From the IMG/VR virus record IMGVR_UViG_3300032893_000052, positions 1-57,798 of that record: DNA of 57,798 nt; one strand, written 5' to 3'. A program made the translations under genes and the position numbers. Source of the DNA: a virus. Shown piece after piece: positions 1 through 7,495 of this stretch (within the stretch, counting starts at the first letter, position 1; every line of letters begins with the position of its first letter). The notes beneath the pieces were generated by a model, which made no database searches, was not told where the DNA came from, and saw only the letters and a program-made list of their open reading frames with translations.

Positions 1-64
1 CTACAGCATCAACTATACGTGGATACCCGTCACGCGTAAGAATTCGTGTATCACCACTCACACA
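1..64 (-). other. Intein 2 in nrdJ, N-terminal fragment only
   Basis: After extein CLEQSLESFELC the frame continues with CVSGDTRILTRDGYPRIVDA and runs off the window. This is a second splicing block A. It closely resembles the start of intein 1 (CVPAGTRILTRDGY), which suggests the two are related or once duplicated. The insertion is only 12 codons (100-65) from the end of intein 1. Its endonuclease content and C-terminal junction are outside the window. In class II reductases I would expect the reductase sequence to resume in the region after the catalytic cysteine. Confidence 0.8.
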
Positions 65-2371
65 ACATAGCTCAAACGACTCTAGACTCTGTTCTAAGCA
101 CTGTCCTGTGATTATGCCTTCAAAACAACCAGAGTGGTTCAGAGGTTCATCAAAGCAATACACAACATCCGCAACACCACACTTCTCAACACTCTCTACC
201 GTAACAAACCGGCGTGCGTCACGTTGAGGACATTTCGCCGGCAAATCCAAACGATGCGTACGCAAACCCAAAGACACCAATCTGTACGTGTCCTCGGCAT
301 TGACATTCAGTACCCAAGCCGTTTGACAAAAATAGTCCTGCATACCTCCATGACCATTCGGCATGCTACGCATACCTTCTTCTGCGCGTTTAGTAACTTT
401 AGCCTGTACGCCTAACGTAGTAAGCATTAAGCGCACATCCATAAGAAACGACAAATTCACACTACCCAACTGGATGCCGACGCTGTTTGGATTACGTACT
501 ACGCACCCATCCGCATCCAACAAACCAGCAAACCACTGAAGCTTAGACGTAACGTCCGCTTCATGTGGCACCGTAAACTTGTCAGGAATACTACAAGGAA
601 AGCCTTTCCAAACACGTCCATACTTGTCCGGTTCGCCGGAAGACTGTCCATCCAAATGAGGAAGCAAATCAATCTTCACACCGTACAACAGCGCGCCCTT
701 GTATCCACCAGCTGTAGTCTGTCCGTCACCACAAAAAAATCCATGCGTGTATGCATGTGGAAGTGGAATACCAGCCTCCACCACAGGCATGTCATACTTC
801 GACAATGCATCACCTGGTTTCAAATCTTGCGCGCGTACACGCACCTCGCCTGTGTTGCGCCGACCTGAAGCGATCAGCCATTCATGGTATTCAGTACACA
901 CAAGACTCGTATTGTCAGAGAGAACAACACGTACAAGCGGCTCATCCTTGCCTGTAACACGCGGACGAACTGTAGACCACTGATCTCCATTCCATACCAC
1001 AACATCCTGATCTACTAACGTATCAATAGCCTTGTAACCATCGCGTGTAAGAATACGTGTACCTGCTGGAACGCAAGGATTTCCCCCAGCAGCAGCATGG
1101 TCTTTGTGATCTGGTTGGTCTACCATACGCGAATACTCACGCGCATTGTCCAACCACATGTATCCAGGTTCACCGTTGGATGCTGTCCGTTCCGCAAATG
1201 ACGAGTAATCCATGCCGACCTTCGCAAAGATCGAGTTGTTGGATGCCCAACGGTGTGTGCGTAATGGATGCTCTTCAATACGCTGGTTCAGCGCGTGAAG
1301 CTCATCTGCCATTTGCTTCAAAGACTTACCACGATCACTGTCAACCACTGCAGTACCGTTGACAACCTCTTCACCGACCTGCATGTTCAGAATGGTTTGA
1401 CGTATCTGTGATTGACGAGCCTCCATAGCGTTAAGCTCAGTCGGATCTTTGAGCGCATTGAACTCAGTGTCATTCGGATCACCGAACCCAATCTCCGCAC
1501 TACGCCGAACGTTACCAGACACCACACACCGACCTTCTAGATTGAACAGATCAGCGATGGCAGTGGATGTAATCGGCTTACCGATCAATGGGCGCAGAAC
1601 TTTGTGGATCGACTCTACAAGCTCTTTGAGCGGACCAGGACCACTAGCAGTACCACCGAACGTACGTATAGGTGAACCAGCTGGACGTACTCTGCTGTAA
1701 TCTATCTGCTTAGGACACTTTGTGACACGTACATACGACTCCAGTACGTTGCGAACAAGGTCAACCCATCCCTCACGGCTGTCTTGTACTTCGAACACTT
1801 TGTCGCTGTATATCGGTTCTTGGATCGTGACCTTACCGGCGCCTTTAGTGTCCCAGCCAACGCCTACACCGAGCATTGACATGTCCATCAAAAAACAGAA
1901 TGGCGCAGAGAAACTGGCTTTTAGTTCAACCGTTGACACGAACGCACAATTATTGAGCGCTGCGCCGCCGATCTTGTCTACATAACCTGTTCCCATCATC
2001 CACAGCCCACGACCAGGAGGTGTGAACTTGAAATCCCATATACGCCTAAACATCTCCTGCGCGGACGCTTGCGCTTTGTCCGCATTCCACGGCAGTCGTA
2101 GAGTCTGACAGTGTGTCTGCTGTATGCGGTATGTGCCTTCTATTACACGCTGACAGGTCTGCCAAAACTCCTCATACGCTCCATTGTTTAGCCGTCTAGC
2201 GTATGTGCGCTTGTATGTGACGTAACCTAATGGTCCCCAGTTTGGTTGTCTGCCATGGTACTGTGCTAGAAACTTAGTGTCTAACGAGAATGGAGGATGT
2301 TGAGTCAGCCTCCCTGGCACAGACATAAGCAACCCATCACCAACAGGCAAACCTAGACCACGCAGATCCAT
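1..2371 (-). CDS. nrdJ: Class II (adenosylcobalamin-dependent) ribonucleoside-triphosphate reductase, intein-split, partial
   Basis: This frame is open from an ATG at 2371 to the left edge, so the C-terminal part is missing. The start follows an AAGGGGATA ribosome binding site. Landmarks match the Lactobacillus leichmannii type of monomeric B12-dependent RTPR: PPGRGLWMMGTG, then NNCAFVST with the first redox cysteine, then FLMDMSMLGVGVGWDTKG, then NGEPGYMWLDNAR, then NP-C. The last is the catalytic cysteine, extein residue 433 (Cys408 in the Lactobacillus enzyme). The product reduces ribonucleoside triphosphates to deoxy forms using a cobalamin-generated thiyl radical, supplying dNTPs for phage replication. 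The coding sequence is interrupted exactly before the catalytic cysteine by one intein (1075-101) and 12 extein residues later by a second (64 to the edge). Active enzyme therefore requires protein splicing. The helicase and J-domain genes lie upstream in the same direction. The family call is confident; the missing part cannot be judged. Confidence 0.93.
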   Translation of the reverse strand, partial: MDLRGLGLPVGDGLLMSVPGRLTQHPPFSLDTKFLAQYHGRQPNWGPLGYVTYKRTYARRLNNGAYEEFWQTCQRVIEGTYRIQQTHCQTLRLPWNADKAQASAQEMFRRIWDFKFTPPGRGLWMMGTGYVDKIGGAALNNCAFVSTVELKASFSAPFCFLMDMSMLGVGVGWDTKGAGKVTIQEPIYSDKVFEVQDSREGWVDLVRNVLESYVRVTKCPKQIDYSRVRPAGSPIRTFGGTASGPGPLKELVESIHKVLRPLIGKPITSTAIADLFNLEGRCVVSGNVRRSAEIGFGDPNDTEFNALKDPTELNAMEARQSQIRQTILNMQVGEEVVNGTAVVDSDRGKSLKQMADELHALNQRIEEHPLRTHRWASNNSIFAKVGMDYSSFAERTASNGEPGYMWLDNAREYSRMVDQPDHKDHAAAGGNPCVPAGTRILTRDGYKAIDTLVDQDVVVWNGDQWSTVRPRVTGKDEPLVRVVLSDNTSLVCTEYHEWLIASGRRNTGEVRVRAQDLKPGDALSKYDMPVVEAGIPLPHAYTHGFFCGDGQTTAGGYKGALLYGVKIDLLPHLDGQSSGEPDKYGRVWKGFPCSIPDKFTVPHEADVTSKLQWFAGLLDADGCVVRNPNSVGIQLGSVNLSFLMDVRLMLTTLGVQAKVTKRAEEGMRSMPNGHGGMQDYFCQTAWVLNVNAEDTYRLVSLGLRTHRLDLPAKCPQRDARRFVTVESVEKCGVADVVYCFDEPLNHSGCFEGIITGQCLEQSLESFELCCVSGDTRILTRDGYPRIVDAV
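101..1075 (-). other. Intein 1 in nrdJ with LAGLIDADG homing endonuclease (325 residues)
   Basis: The insertion sits between extein NP and extein CLEQSLESFELC. It begins with Cys in CVPAGTRILTRDGY (splicing block A). It has a TEYH block B motif (LVCTEYHEWL). It carries two dodecapeptide endonuclease motifs, HGFFCGDG near 730-750 and FAGLLDADG near 500-530. It ends YCFDEPLNHSGCFEGIITGQ before the +1 Cys. The terminal residue is Gln rather than the usual Asn, a variant known among inteins. The +1 residue is the reductase radical cysteine, so the unspliced protein should be inactive. A 325-residue length fits a splicing domain plus a LAGLIDADG nuclease. Both endonuclease motifs keep an acidic residue, so the homing activity may be intact. 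Confidence 0.9.
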
Positions 2372-2401
2372 AGCAAGTATCCCCTTTCGAAAACGAGACT
2401 G

Positions 2402-3916
2402 TTAGAGCCTGTTCTCTTTTCTCAGGCGCTGATACGTCTCGTTTTGTTTCAACCAGCTGCGATCGAAGTAGTGCTGTGCACTGCTTCCTTTAGCGAATGT
2501 GAGCAAAATCTGCTCTTCCGTAGCGTTGTGCACTTCCATCAATCGCTTTAACGTACGGTCTCCGTGTTGAAGAAGCACTGCCACTGGAATCTTAGGTGAC
2601 GTACGCGCGTGACCGTATATGTTACGCTGCGGATCCACTGTGCCTTTGGCAATCTCGCGTAGATATGCGCGTACACGCTCAGTAGCAGGCATCTTATGGT
2701 CAGCGTCATCTGACGACACAAGCTCCCACACGCGCGGCTCGCGATTGAACCATTTGTCAAACCAGTAGAACTGCGCTTTGACATACACATCATACGTTAC
2801 GCCTAGAGCTTCAGCGTTCGCTGCAGCTTTGAGCAAGCACGTGTACTCACGGTTACCAGGTCCAATCGCTGCTAGCTGCACAGGAGCGCCCCAATTACCG
2901 TGAATCTGACGTAGAGACGCAAACGTCTGCGCTACAGCAAATGCTCGCGCACGGTCTTCGCTATCTGTCACACGTGCATTGCGATTAGGCGCTTCGCGTG
3001 TAGCTCTAATCAAATCTGCAGCTGCCGCTTTGGCGTAAGAGTCGGCATTGAAATTGCTACGCGCGCGCGGATCTGGGATCTGAGATCTGATCTGATCTGG
3101 ATCCAGATCAGGAGATCTAGATACTGGGTATGAGTGGAATTCCAGACCCGCTTTTCCCTTCGGGAAATAGCTCTCTGGAATTCCACCGTCGCTGACGCGA
3201 CGAAGCAATCCCCCAGACCCGGACCCAGAGGCTGCAGTTAACGTAGCATTATCGTTGAGTTTTTCATGAACATTCTGCGTAGCATAATCGATGGAAACTG
3301 ATTCTGGCTTTCTAGAATCACGTAACGTAGCATTATCACGCGGCTTTTCTGTAGAATCATCAACCGGAGCGGCAGTCGTTACTGATTCTGGCTTTCTAGA
3401 ATCACCAGAGACGGACGACTCATTGACGCGTTGATTTTGTAGGCCCTGCGCAGCGTCAGAAGATTTTAGCTCTTGAATACGGGCTTTGCCTTGTCTGGTT
3501 AGCGTATACTCGGTGCCCCTCAATAGGAACCACATGCGCTGAACGCCACGGTCCACTACAGCAGCGACTAGTCTCGGGTGACACTGTATTAGCTGAGTGA
3601 CGTCACTGTGATTGAAAGGCCGTTGCCATTGTCTAATTCCAAAAACTCTAAGCAGTGATTCTAGGCGTGCTTCGATCGGATCTTGACACAGCTCTGCCAC
3701 TGATAATCCCTCCGAAGTCCTTGAAACCCTTAGGTTTCTGTCAAAGTACCAACAGTCGGAGCTGTCACAATACCGGGCAATTTTTGTAGGTGTCAACACA
3801 CTGTTGCATCTGTCGGAAACTTCACGATTTTTTCGTACCACCGTCGGAGCGTCGACTGAGAATCGCCTTGTATGCGGCACTGATCTCGCGGAAACGTTCC
3901 GGATTCCCACCAGCAA
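2402..3916 (-). CDS. Putative DNA-binding replication-associated protein with palindrome-rich linker
   Basis: Up to 504 residues; family not recognised. Residues ~70-150 look like a winged-helix segment (YTLTRQGKARIQEL at its end). Residues ~150-290 are a low-complexity linker rich in Ser, Asp, Pro and Lys with two 28-residue repeats (DSRKPES...DNATL). Residues ~300-504 form a helical, charged C-terminal domain containing a Trp/Phe-rich stretch (KAQFYWFDKWFNREP) and a basic tail. The layout is reminiscent of phage replication initiators or helicase loaders, but that is inference only. The upstream end overlaps the J-domain gene by 95 nt if the start at 3916 is used. Internal GTG or TTG codons just below 3830 would remove the overlap, so the true start is uncertain. 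The gene ends 30 nt before nrdJ, with which it is probably co-transcribed. Confidence 0.6.
   Translation of the reverse strand: MLVGIRNVSARSVPHTRRFSVDAPTVVRKNREVSDRCNSVLTPTKIARYCDSSDCWYFDRNLRVSRTSEGLSVAELCQDPIEARLESLLRVFGIRQWQRPFNHSDVTQLIQCHPRLVAAVVDRGVQRMWFLLRGTEYTLTRQGKARIQELKSSDAAQGLQNQRVNESSVSGDSRKPESVTTAAPVDDSTEKPRDNATLRDSRKPESVSIDYATQNVHEKLNDNATLTAASGSGSGGLLRRVSDGGIPESYFPKGKAGLEFHSYPVSRSPDLDPDQIRSQIPDPRARSNFNADSYAKAAAADLIRATREAPNRNARVTDSEDRARAFAVAQTFASLRQIHGNWGAPVQLAAIGPGNREYTCLLKAAANAEALGVTYDVYVKAQFYWFDKWFNREPRVWELVSSDDADHKMPATERVRAYLREIAKGTVDPQRNIYGHARTSPKIPVAVLLQHGDRTLKRLMEVHNATEEQILLTFAKGSSAQHYFDRSWLKQNETYQRLRKENRL
3092..3111. repeat. Perfect 20-bp palindrome inside a coding linker
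   Basis: The sequence CTGATCTGGATCCAGATCAG is its own reverse complement. It sits inside a GATCT-rich stretch (3070-3120) that encodes the Asp/Pro/Arg/Ser-rich linker of the 504-residue protein. Confidence 0.85.
3134..3186. repeat. Nested hairpin: 13-bp inverted repeat enclosing a 6-bp stem
   Basis: GTGGAATTCCAGA (3134-3146) is perfectly repeated in inverse at 3174-3186. Between them TTTCCC/GGGAAA (3053+100 to 3167, that is 3153-3158 and 3162-3167) forms a second stem with a 3-nt loop. The structure lies wholly in coding sequence and encodes a Gly/Phe/Pro-containing linker segment, so it may be a palindromic element that inserted in frame. Confidence 0.75.
3239..3405. repeat. Two-copy direct repeat, period 84 bp (28 codons)
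   Basis: TAACGTAGCATTATC occurs at 3239-3253 and 3323-3337, and ACTGATTCTGGCTTTCTAGA (continuing AATCAC) begins at 3297 and 3381. Both pairs are exactly 84 nt apart. The repeat therefore keeps the reading frame and gives two DSRKPES...DNATL units of 28 residues, with a diverged centre. It looks like an old tandem duplication in the linker. Confidence 0.85.
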
Positions 3917-4319
3917 TGTCAGGATGGTAGACCTTCGACAGTGCCCGGTAAGCGGCCTGCACTACAGTCAGTGGCGCGTCGTCAAGCAAAAACAGTTTCG
4001 CAAATGGGCTCTCGTCCAGTCCCTGCATGTCAGCTAACAGGTTCGCACCAGCTGCTAACAGCTGCCATTCCATCGGCAGCGCGCCGTAATTGACTTCATA
4101 TCCGTATGAGCGTGACAAATGAACCAACCACGACAACCACGACAAATGCACTGACCACACATGAGTCTTGGCGTTATACTCACGGTAGTTCGCTTTCACT
4201 CCATATCGAACTGCAGTGAGGAGTTTTCCGCCGAGACCGCCGATGTCCACCCAGGCTGGCGGGCGCGCAGTCAGCGTCAAAACCAGCGGCGCGGTGTGGG
4301 CATCACTGGCGGTGGACAT
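3822..4319 (-). CDS. Small J-domain (DnaJ-like) protein
   Basis: 165 residues with a C-terminal J domain. The segment VVQAAYRALSKVYHPDIAGG carries the diagnostic HPD tripeptide, followed by FREISAAYKAIL (helix IV). J domains stimulate the ATPase of Hsp70 chaperones; no Hsp70 gene is visible here, so the partner would be the host DnaK. The first ~100 residues (PPAWVDIGGLGGKLLTAVRY, then a Tyr/Trp-rich stretch) are unlike DnaJ. They may be a substrate- or DNA-binding domain. The start ATG at 4319 follows TAGGTGG. The gene sits between a UvsW-like helicase and a putative DNA-binding protein, so a role in assembling or disassembling replication complexes (as host DnaJ serves lambda) is a reasonable inference. 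Confidence 0.85.
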   Translation of the reverse strand: MSTASDAHTAPLVLTLTARPPAWVDIGGLGGKLLTAVRYGVKANYREYNAKTHVWSVHLSWLSWLVHLSRSYGYEVNYGALPMEWQLLAAGANLLADMQGLDESPFAKLFLLDDAPLTVVQAAYRALSKVYHPDIAGGNPERFREISAAYKAILSRRSDGGTKKS

Positions 4320-4355
4320 TGACCACCTACCATCCTACTCTCAGCTTGAGAAGCT

Positions 4356-5822
4356 TCAAGAGGAGCTTGTGATCAAAAAGCAAGCCTCATCTTTGTAGGT
4401 TTTCAGGCGCTCAAGTGAGTGCCGCAACAGCCACTTGTGGCAGAAGTTGGCAAAATCGTAGACCAACAGACGTTTTTTCCCTGTGTTGGTTCTCAGTCCA
4501 CGCCCTACCCGCTGCAGGAGTCGGATCTTGGCTTTCCCACCTGCACAGAGAATGAGTACGTCGATATTCGGTATGTCGACACCCTCGTCTAGAATTGGCG
4601 TCGCGACCAAAATGTTCACTTGGCATTCGGTGAACTGTTGGAGCACTTTCAACCGCTTCTCGCCCTTCTCTGAGCCTGTGAGGTACGCCCAAGGTTTGTC
4701 TGAGTGTTTCTCGAGTAACAGGCTGAGTGCTTTGCCTTGCGCCTTCTTGTCGACAAGCATAACCACTTGTTCGCCATTGCGTGCGTGTTGAATGGCAAGC
4801 GTAGCCGCTTTGGTGTTTAGGTGATTGTTAGTCACAATACCGAGTGTCTCTACGTCTCTGTATGTGAGCGCGCCTTTGTGCGGAATGATGGGAGTGTGGA
4901 TCTTCACCATCTCCACAGACGGAGGGACGGAGATACCGCGCTCGACAAGCAGCTTGTTCGAGACGTCGTACAGAACCGGGCCAGTCTGTGCGAGGAGGCG
5001 TAGATCAGCACCGTCTGAACGGTCGAGTGGTGTACCGCTCAACCCAAACCGAAAGTACGCGTGCACATGCGACAAAACATCGTAATGCGTATCACCAGCT
5101 ACGTGGTGACACTCGTCACTGATCACTACCTGAATCGTGGAAAGCAGCTTCTTGACGTCCGGCAGGTCGAGACGGTTGGTGAGAGACGCAGGGGTTGCCA
5201 CAGTGATCCATTTCCCCAGGCGGTACTCCCCGTCGCCTACAAAGCCGATGTCCTCCTCGCGCATTCCCAAGCGCTTGGCGAAGCGAGAAACGGTCTGGTA
5301 GACCAGGACCACCCGGTCCACCAGAAACAGCGTAGGGAGCGCGATATGCTTCGTGACCGCACACGCCACCTCAGTCTTCCCGCCATTTGTTGCGATGCGC
5401 AGTATGCCTTTCTTCCCCTCTACCATCGCCTTCGCAGCAGCAAGCTGGTAGTCGAACACACCTTTGCCGAACTCGATTCCCAGTAACGAAAAACCCTTGT
5501 TACCTATCGGAGGACAATTGGCAGCTGAGTCGTCAACCAAACGCACACTGCCTTGCGGATCGTAGACCTTCAGCTCTTCTATCACCAAAGGCACCAAGCC
5601 AGCAGGCATAGAGTTTGAGACTTGATCAAACAGATGCTTCTTACCGTCCCACACACGGCGTTTGTACGCTTTGGAGTATATGAAACCGTCAACATAGTAG
5701 GACGTAGCCTTACGTACCACTGCCAACGGAAACCGACCATCAATGTAGGCTCTATGCCCCACGATTGAGATCGTGCAGTCAGTCTGTCCAGCAGTGATGT
5801 GTTGAGGCTGAATCAATCCCAT
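4356..5822 (-). CDS. uvsW: UvsW-like superfamily 2 DNA helicase
   Basis: 488 residues, close to the ~500 of T4 UvsW. Helicase motifs appear in order: motif I ILRIATNGGKTEVA (Walker A), motif II ISDECHHV (DECH box), motif III GLSGTPLD, motif IV-V region NILVATPILDEGVDIPNIDV, motif VI QRVGRGLR. The N-terminal ~130 residues include a Gly/Tyr/Lys-rich segment (YSKAYKRRVWDGKKHLF) like the DNA-binding domain in this family. UvsW-type enzymes unwind branched DNA and R-loops and help switch from origin- to recombination-dependent replication. A GAGGGAAG ribosome binding site precedes the ATG, and the start overlaps the end of the upstream gene by 10 nt. The family is confident; the symbol is by analogy. 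Confidence 0.9.
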   Translation of the reverse strand: MGLIQPQHITAGQTDCTISIVGHRAYIDGRFPLAVVRKATSYYVDGFIYSKAYKRRVWDGKKHLFDQVSNSMPAGLVPLVIEELKVYDPQGSVRLVDDSAANCPPIGNKGFSLLGIEFGKGVFDYQLAAAKAMVEGKKGILRIATNGGKTEVACAVTKHIALPTLFLVDRVVLVYQTVSRFAKRLGMREEDIGFVGDGEYRLGKWITVATPASLTNRLDLPDVKKLLSTIQVVISDECHHVAGDTHYDVLSHVHAYFRFGLSGTPLDRSDGADLRLLAQTGPVLYDVSNKLLVERGISVPPSVEMVKIHTPIIPHKGALTYRDVETLGIVTNNHLNTKAATLAIQHARNGEQVVMLVDKKAQGKALSLLLEKHSDKPWAYLTGSEKGEKRLKVLQQFTECQVNILVATPILDEGVDIPNIDVLILCAGGKAKIRLLQRVGRGLRTNTGKKRLLVYDFANFCHKWLLRHSLERLKTYKDEACFLITSSS

Positions 5823-6343
5823 ACGTCAAACTTCCCTCGACGCTCCACAAGTGTAGGTGGTGGCGTATGGTTTTTCTTTGTATTGTCAGCATTCAATGCT
5901 TCCAATGCTTCTTGCTCATTATTCAGTGCGTTCACTGCTTTCAGCGCTTCTTGCTCAATGAACTTCTCTTTCTCTAGCTTCTGAACTACGTCAGTACCTA
6001 CACCGCGTGAATTGTCAACTATGTAGCCTGTTCCTGTGAGCTTTTCCCTTACCAAGCGTGTGTACAATGCGGTTATCTTCGCAGCGTCTGTTGTCGGCTT
6101 GTCTTGTACTTTGTAGCCTTCTATCCACTCGTTCTTGTTCTTGTCGAACCAACGCCACCGACTATGTATCTGCATGTGATGGTGAGCCAACACTATTTCG
6201 ATCCAGTAGGACGGTGTGCGTGCCCACGTCTTCCGAAACGCCACACTAGCAAGCACTGGCGCGTTTGGATCCGGGGCGATGTCCTCACCGAGCGCTGTTC
6301 GCGCAACCTGAATCTGGTTCAGATCAACTTTTCCAAGTGACAC
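5813..6343 (-). CDS. Hypothetical protein with C-terminal heptad repeats
   Basis: 176 residues from a GTG start; not recognised. The first ~95 residues are mixed, with a Trp/His-rich stretch (EIVLAHHHMQIHSRWRWFD). Residues ~125-155 repeat EQEALKAVNALNNEQEALEA and should form a coiled coil. The tail is Pro-rich. The gene overlaps the helicase start by 10 nt, so the two are probably translated together. A helicase accessory role is possible but only by position. No good Shine-Dalgarno sequence is visible before the GTG. Confidence 0.7.
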   Translation of the reverse strand: MSLGKVDLNQIQVARTALGEDIAPDPNAPVLASVAFRKTWARTPSYWIEIVLAHHHMQIHSRWRWFDKNKNEWIEGYKVQDKPTTDAAKITALYTRLVREKLTGTGYIVDNSRGVGTDVVQKLEKEKFIEQEALKAVNALNNEQEALEALNADNTKKNHTPPPTLVERRGKFDVWD

Positions 6344-6366
6344 AGTAGACTGAGACTACCCTCTTT

Positions 6367-6385
6367 CCACTTGACAGGTCAAGAA
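6367..6385. promoter_or_regulatory. 19-bp dyad, copy 1 (CCACTTGACAGGTCAAGAA)
   Basis: A near-perfect palindrome, CTTGAC-AG-GTCAAG. It lies over the stop codon of the 157-residue gene and just upstream of the next gene. It differs at one base from a site at 40380-40398. On the minus strand it contains TTGACC followed 18 nt later by TAGTCT, a weak promoter-like pair. An operator or phage promoter element is likely; the regulator is unknown. Confidence 0.5.
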
Positions 6386-6852
6386 GCGCGGAGGGTAACC
6401 AGCTGATTTGCCAGTGGGTTCGACTGCAGAAACACAGAATCAGGAATAGTCCAGGCATAGGCAGTGCCTACTGTCTTCATCTTCTCCCACACGGAACGGT
6501 TGAAAGTGATGAGGCGCGGCTCTGTCATATCTCGCCGAAAAACACCCGCTCTGTGTGAGTCAGGTTTGTCGTGATGTTTGAAGTAGAGCAGCAACACGAC
6601 CACATCAGGAAATGTGTCGAAAATGTACTTCGTACGCATCACCAATTTGTCCATGCACGATTGGTTACGCGGACACACATCGTGTGCTAGACAGAACAGC
6701 GGGTGCAGTTGAGGCGCATCCGATGTCAGCATAAGACACTCGGGGTACAGCTTGACGAGTTTGAGAAACAGGACAGCCTTGCCTGAACTGCCTGTCACCT
6801 TCAACGCCACAGCATCGTGAAACTCGTCTCTAAACCCGTCTGGCTGACTCAT
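6379..6852 (-). CDS. Hypothetical protein
   Basis: 157 residues, not recognised. There is a Cys-containing central segment (FCLAHDVCPRNQSCMDKL) and a hydrophobic strand (PDVVVLLLYFKHH). The pattern of alternating strands and helices suggests a small alpha/beta fold. A GSSGKA sequence near residue 22 resembles a P-loop but lacks the full GxxxxGK[ST] spacing, so I do not call it an ATPase. It lies between the tail-fibre genes and the replication genes and ends in the 19-bp dyad. Confidence 0.65.
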   Translation of the reverse strand: MSQPDGFRDEFHDAVALKVTGSSGKAVLFLKLVKLYPECLMLTSDAPQLHPLFCLAHDVCPRNQSCMDKLVMRTKYIFDTFPDVVVLLLYFKHHDKPDSHRAGVFRRDMTEPRLITFNRSVWEKMKTVGTAYAWTIPDSVFLQSNPLANQLVTLRAS

Positions 6853-6856
6853 ATTC

Positions 6857-7489
6857 TTAGCCCGTGAGTGGGAACGTAAAGCCTGACGTGAAGCCTTGGT
6901 TTGCTGCGGGTGAATCAGGCGGTGGCGGAGGAACTACGCTTCCTGTTCCACTGTCTACTGGCGCGACGAACAACGCTTTGTCTACCGACAGAATGTGTCC
7001 ACCAATCAGATGATCCGAACGTCCTAAAGCGTTGAGAATCTCTCTCATATAGGCGCCTGGACGATAGTCGTAGATTGGTGACCCCACGGACGTACGAATA
7101 TCAATCTTCGTACGATGTCCTCTGAAGTAGGCAAGGTCAGTTCCTATTGTCACATTGTCAGCTGTGACTAGCGTACCTACGATTGACACAGCATAGGCTG
7201 CTCCGTGCGACGGCTGCGTAATGTTCAAGTAGATCTTTGCAGTGGTAACTGAAGTGCCTGGACGTACTGCAGTTACTGTGACAGCTACTCCATTCACCAC
7301 ACCGTCTTCTATTGTGCGGTACACTTTGTAAGAAGCCACAGAGGACGCTGCTGCATCCACCTTGATGGGATTCGAGAAGATCAGCTCAAGCGTGTCTTTG
7401 GCCCACAAGTTGACCTTGATCAGCTTGGCAGAGGCTGTACTCGGATCGCCTCCAAGCGGAAAGACAAGCTCATGTACTAGATGGGCCAT
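6857..7489 (-). CDS. Probable tail or fibre-associated structural protein
   Basis: 210 residues beginning just after the 1775-residue spike gene. Residues ~20-115 have the strand pattern of an Ig-like domain of the kind found in surface proteins (LELIFSNPIKVD, ASYKVYRT, YLNITQPSHGAAYAVSIVG). The C-terminal third ends in a Pro-rich linker (VVPPPPPDSPAANQ) and a short Phe/Gly tail. It has no recognisable enzyme motif. Position at the end of the tail-fibre operon suggests a small virion protein, perhaps capping or decorating a fibre. That is inference. Confidence 0.65.
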   Translation of the reverse strand: MAHLVHELVFPLGGDPSTASAKLIKVNLWAKDTLELIFSNPIKVDAAASSVASYKVYRTIEDGVVNGVAVTVTAVRPGTSVTTAKIYLNITQPSHGAAYAVSIVGTLVTADNVTIGTDLAYFRGHRTKIDIRTSVGSPIYDYRPGAYMREILNALGRSDHLIGGHILSVDKALFVAPVDSGTGSVVPPPPPDSPAANQGFTSGFTFPLTG

Positions 7490-7495
7490 GTTCTA

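Noticed and set aside
134-1985. Several plus-strand ORFs of 68-101 codons opposite the reductase gene
   Set aside because: They are complements of the reductase and intein frames, have no ribosome binding sites and overlap one another.
5061-5486. 141-codon plus-strand ORF opposite the helicase gene
   Set aside because: It is antisense to conserved helicase motifs, which account for the reading frame.
6379-6852. P-loop ATPase in the 157-residue protein
   Set aside because: GSSGKA lacks the GxxxxGK[ST] spacing and there is no Walker B.
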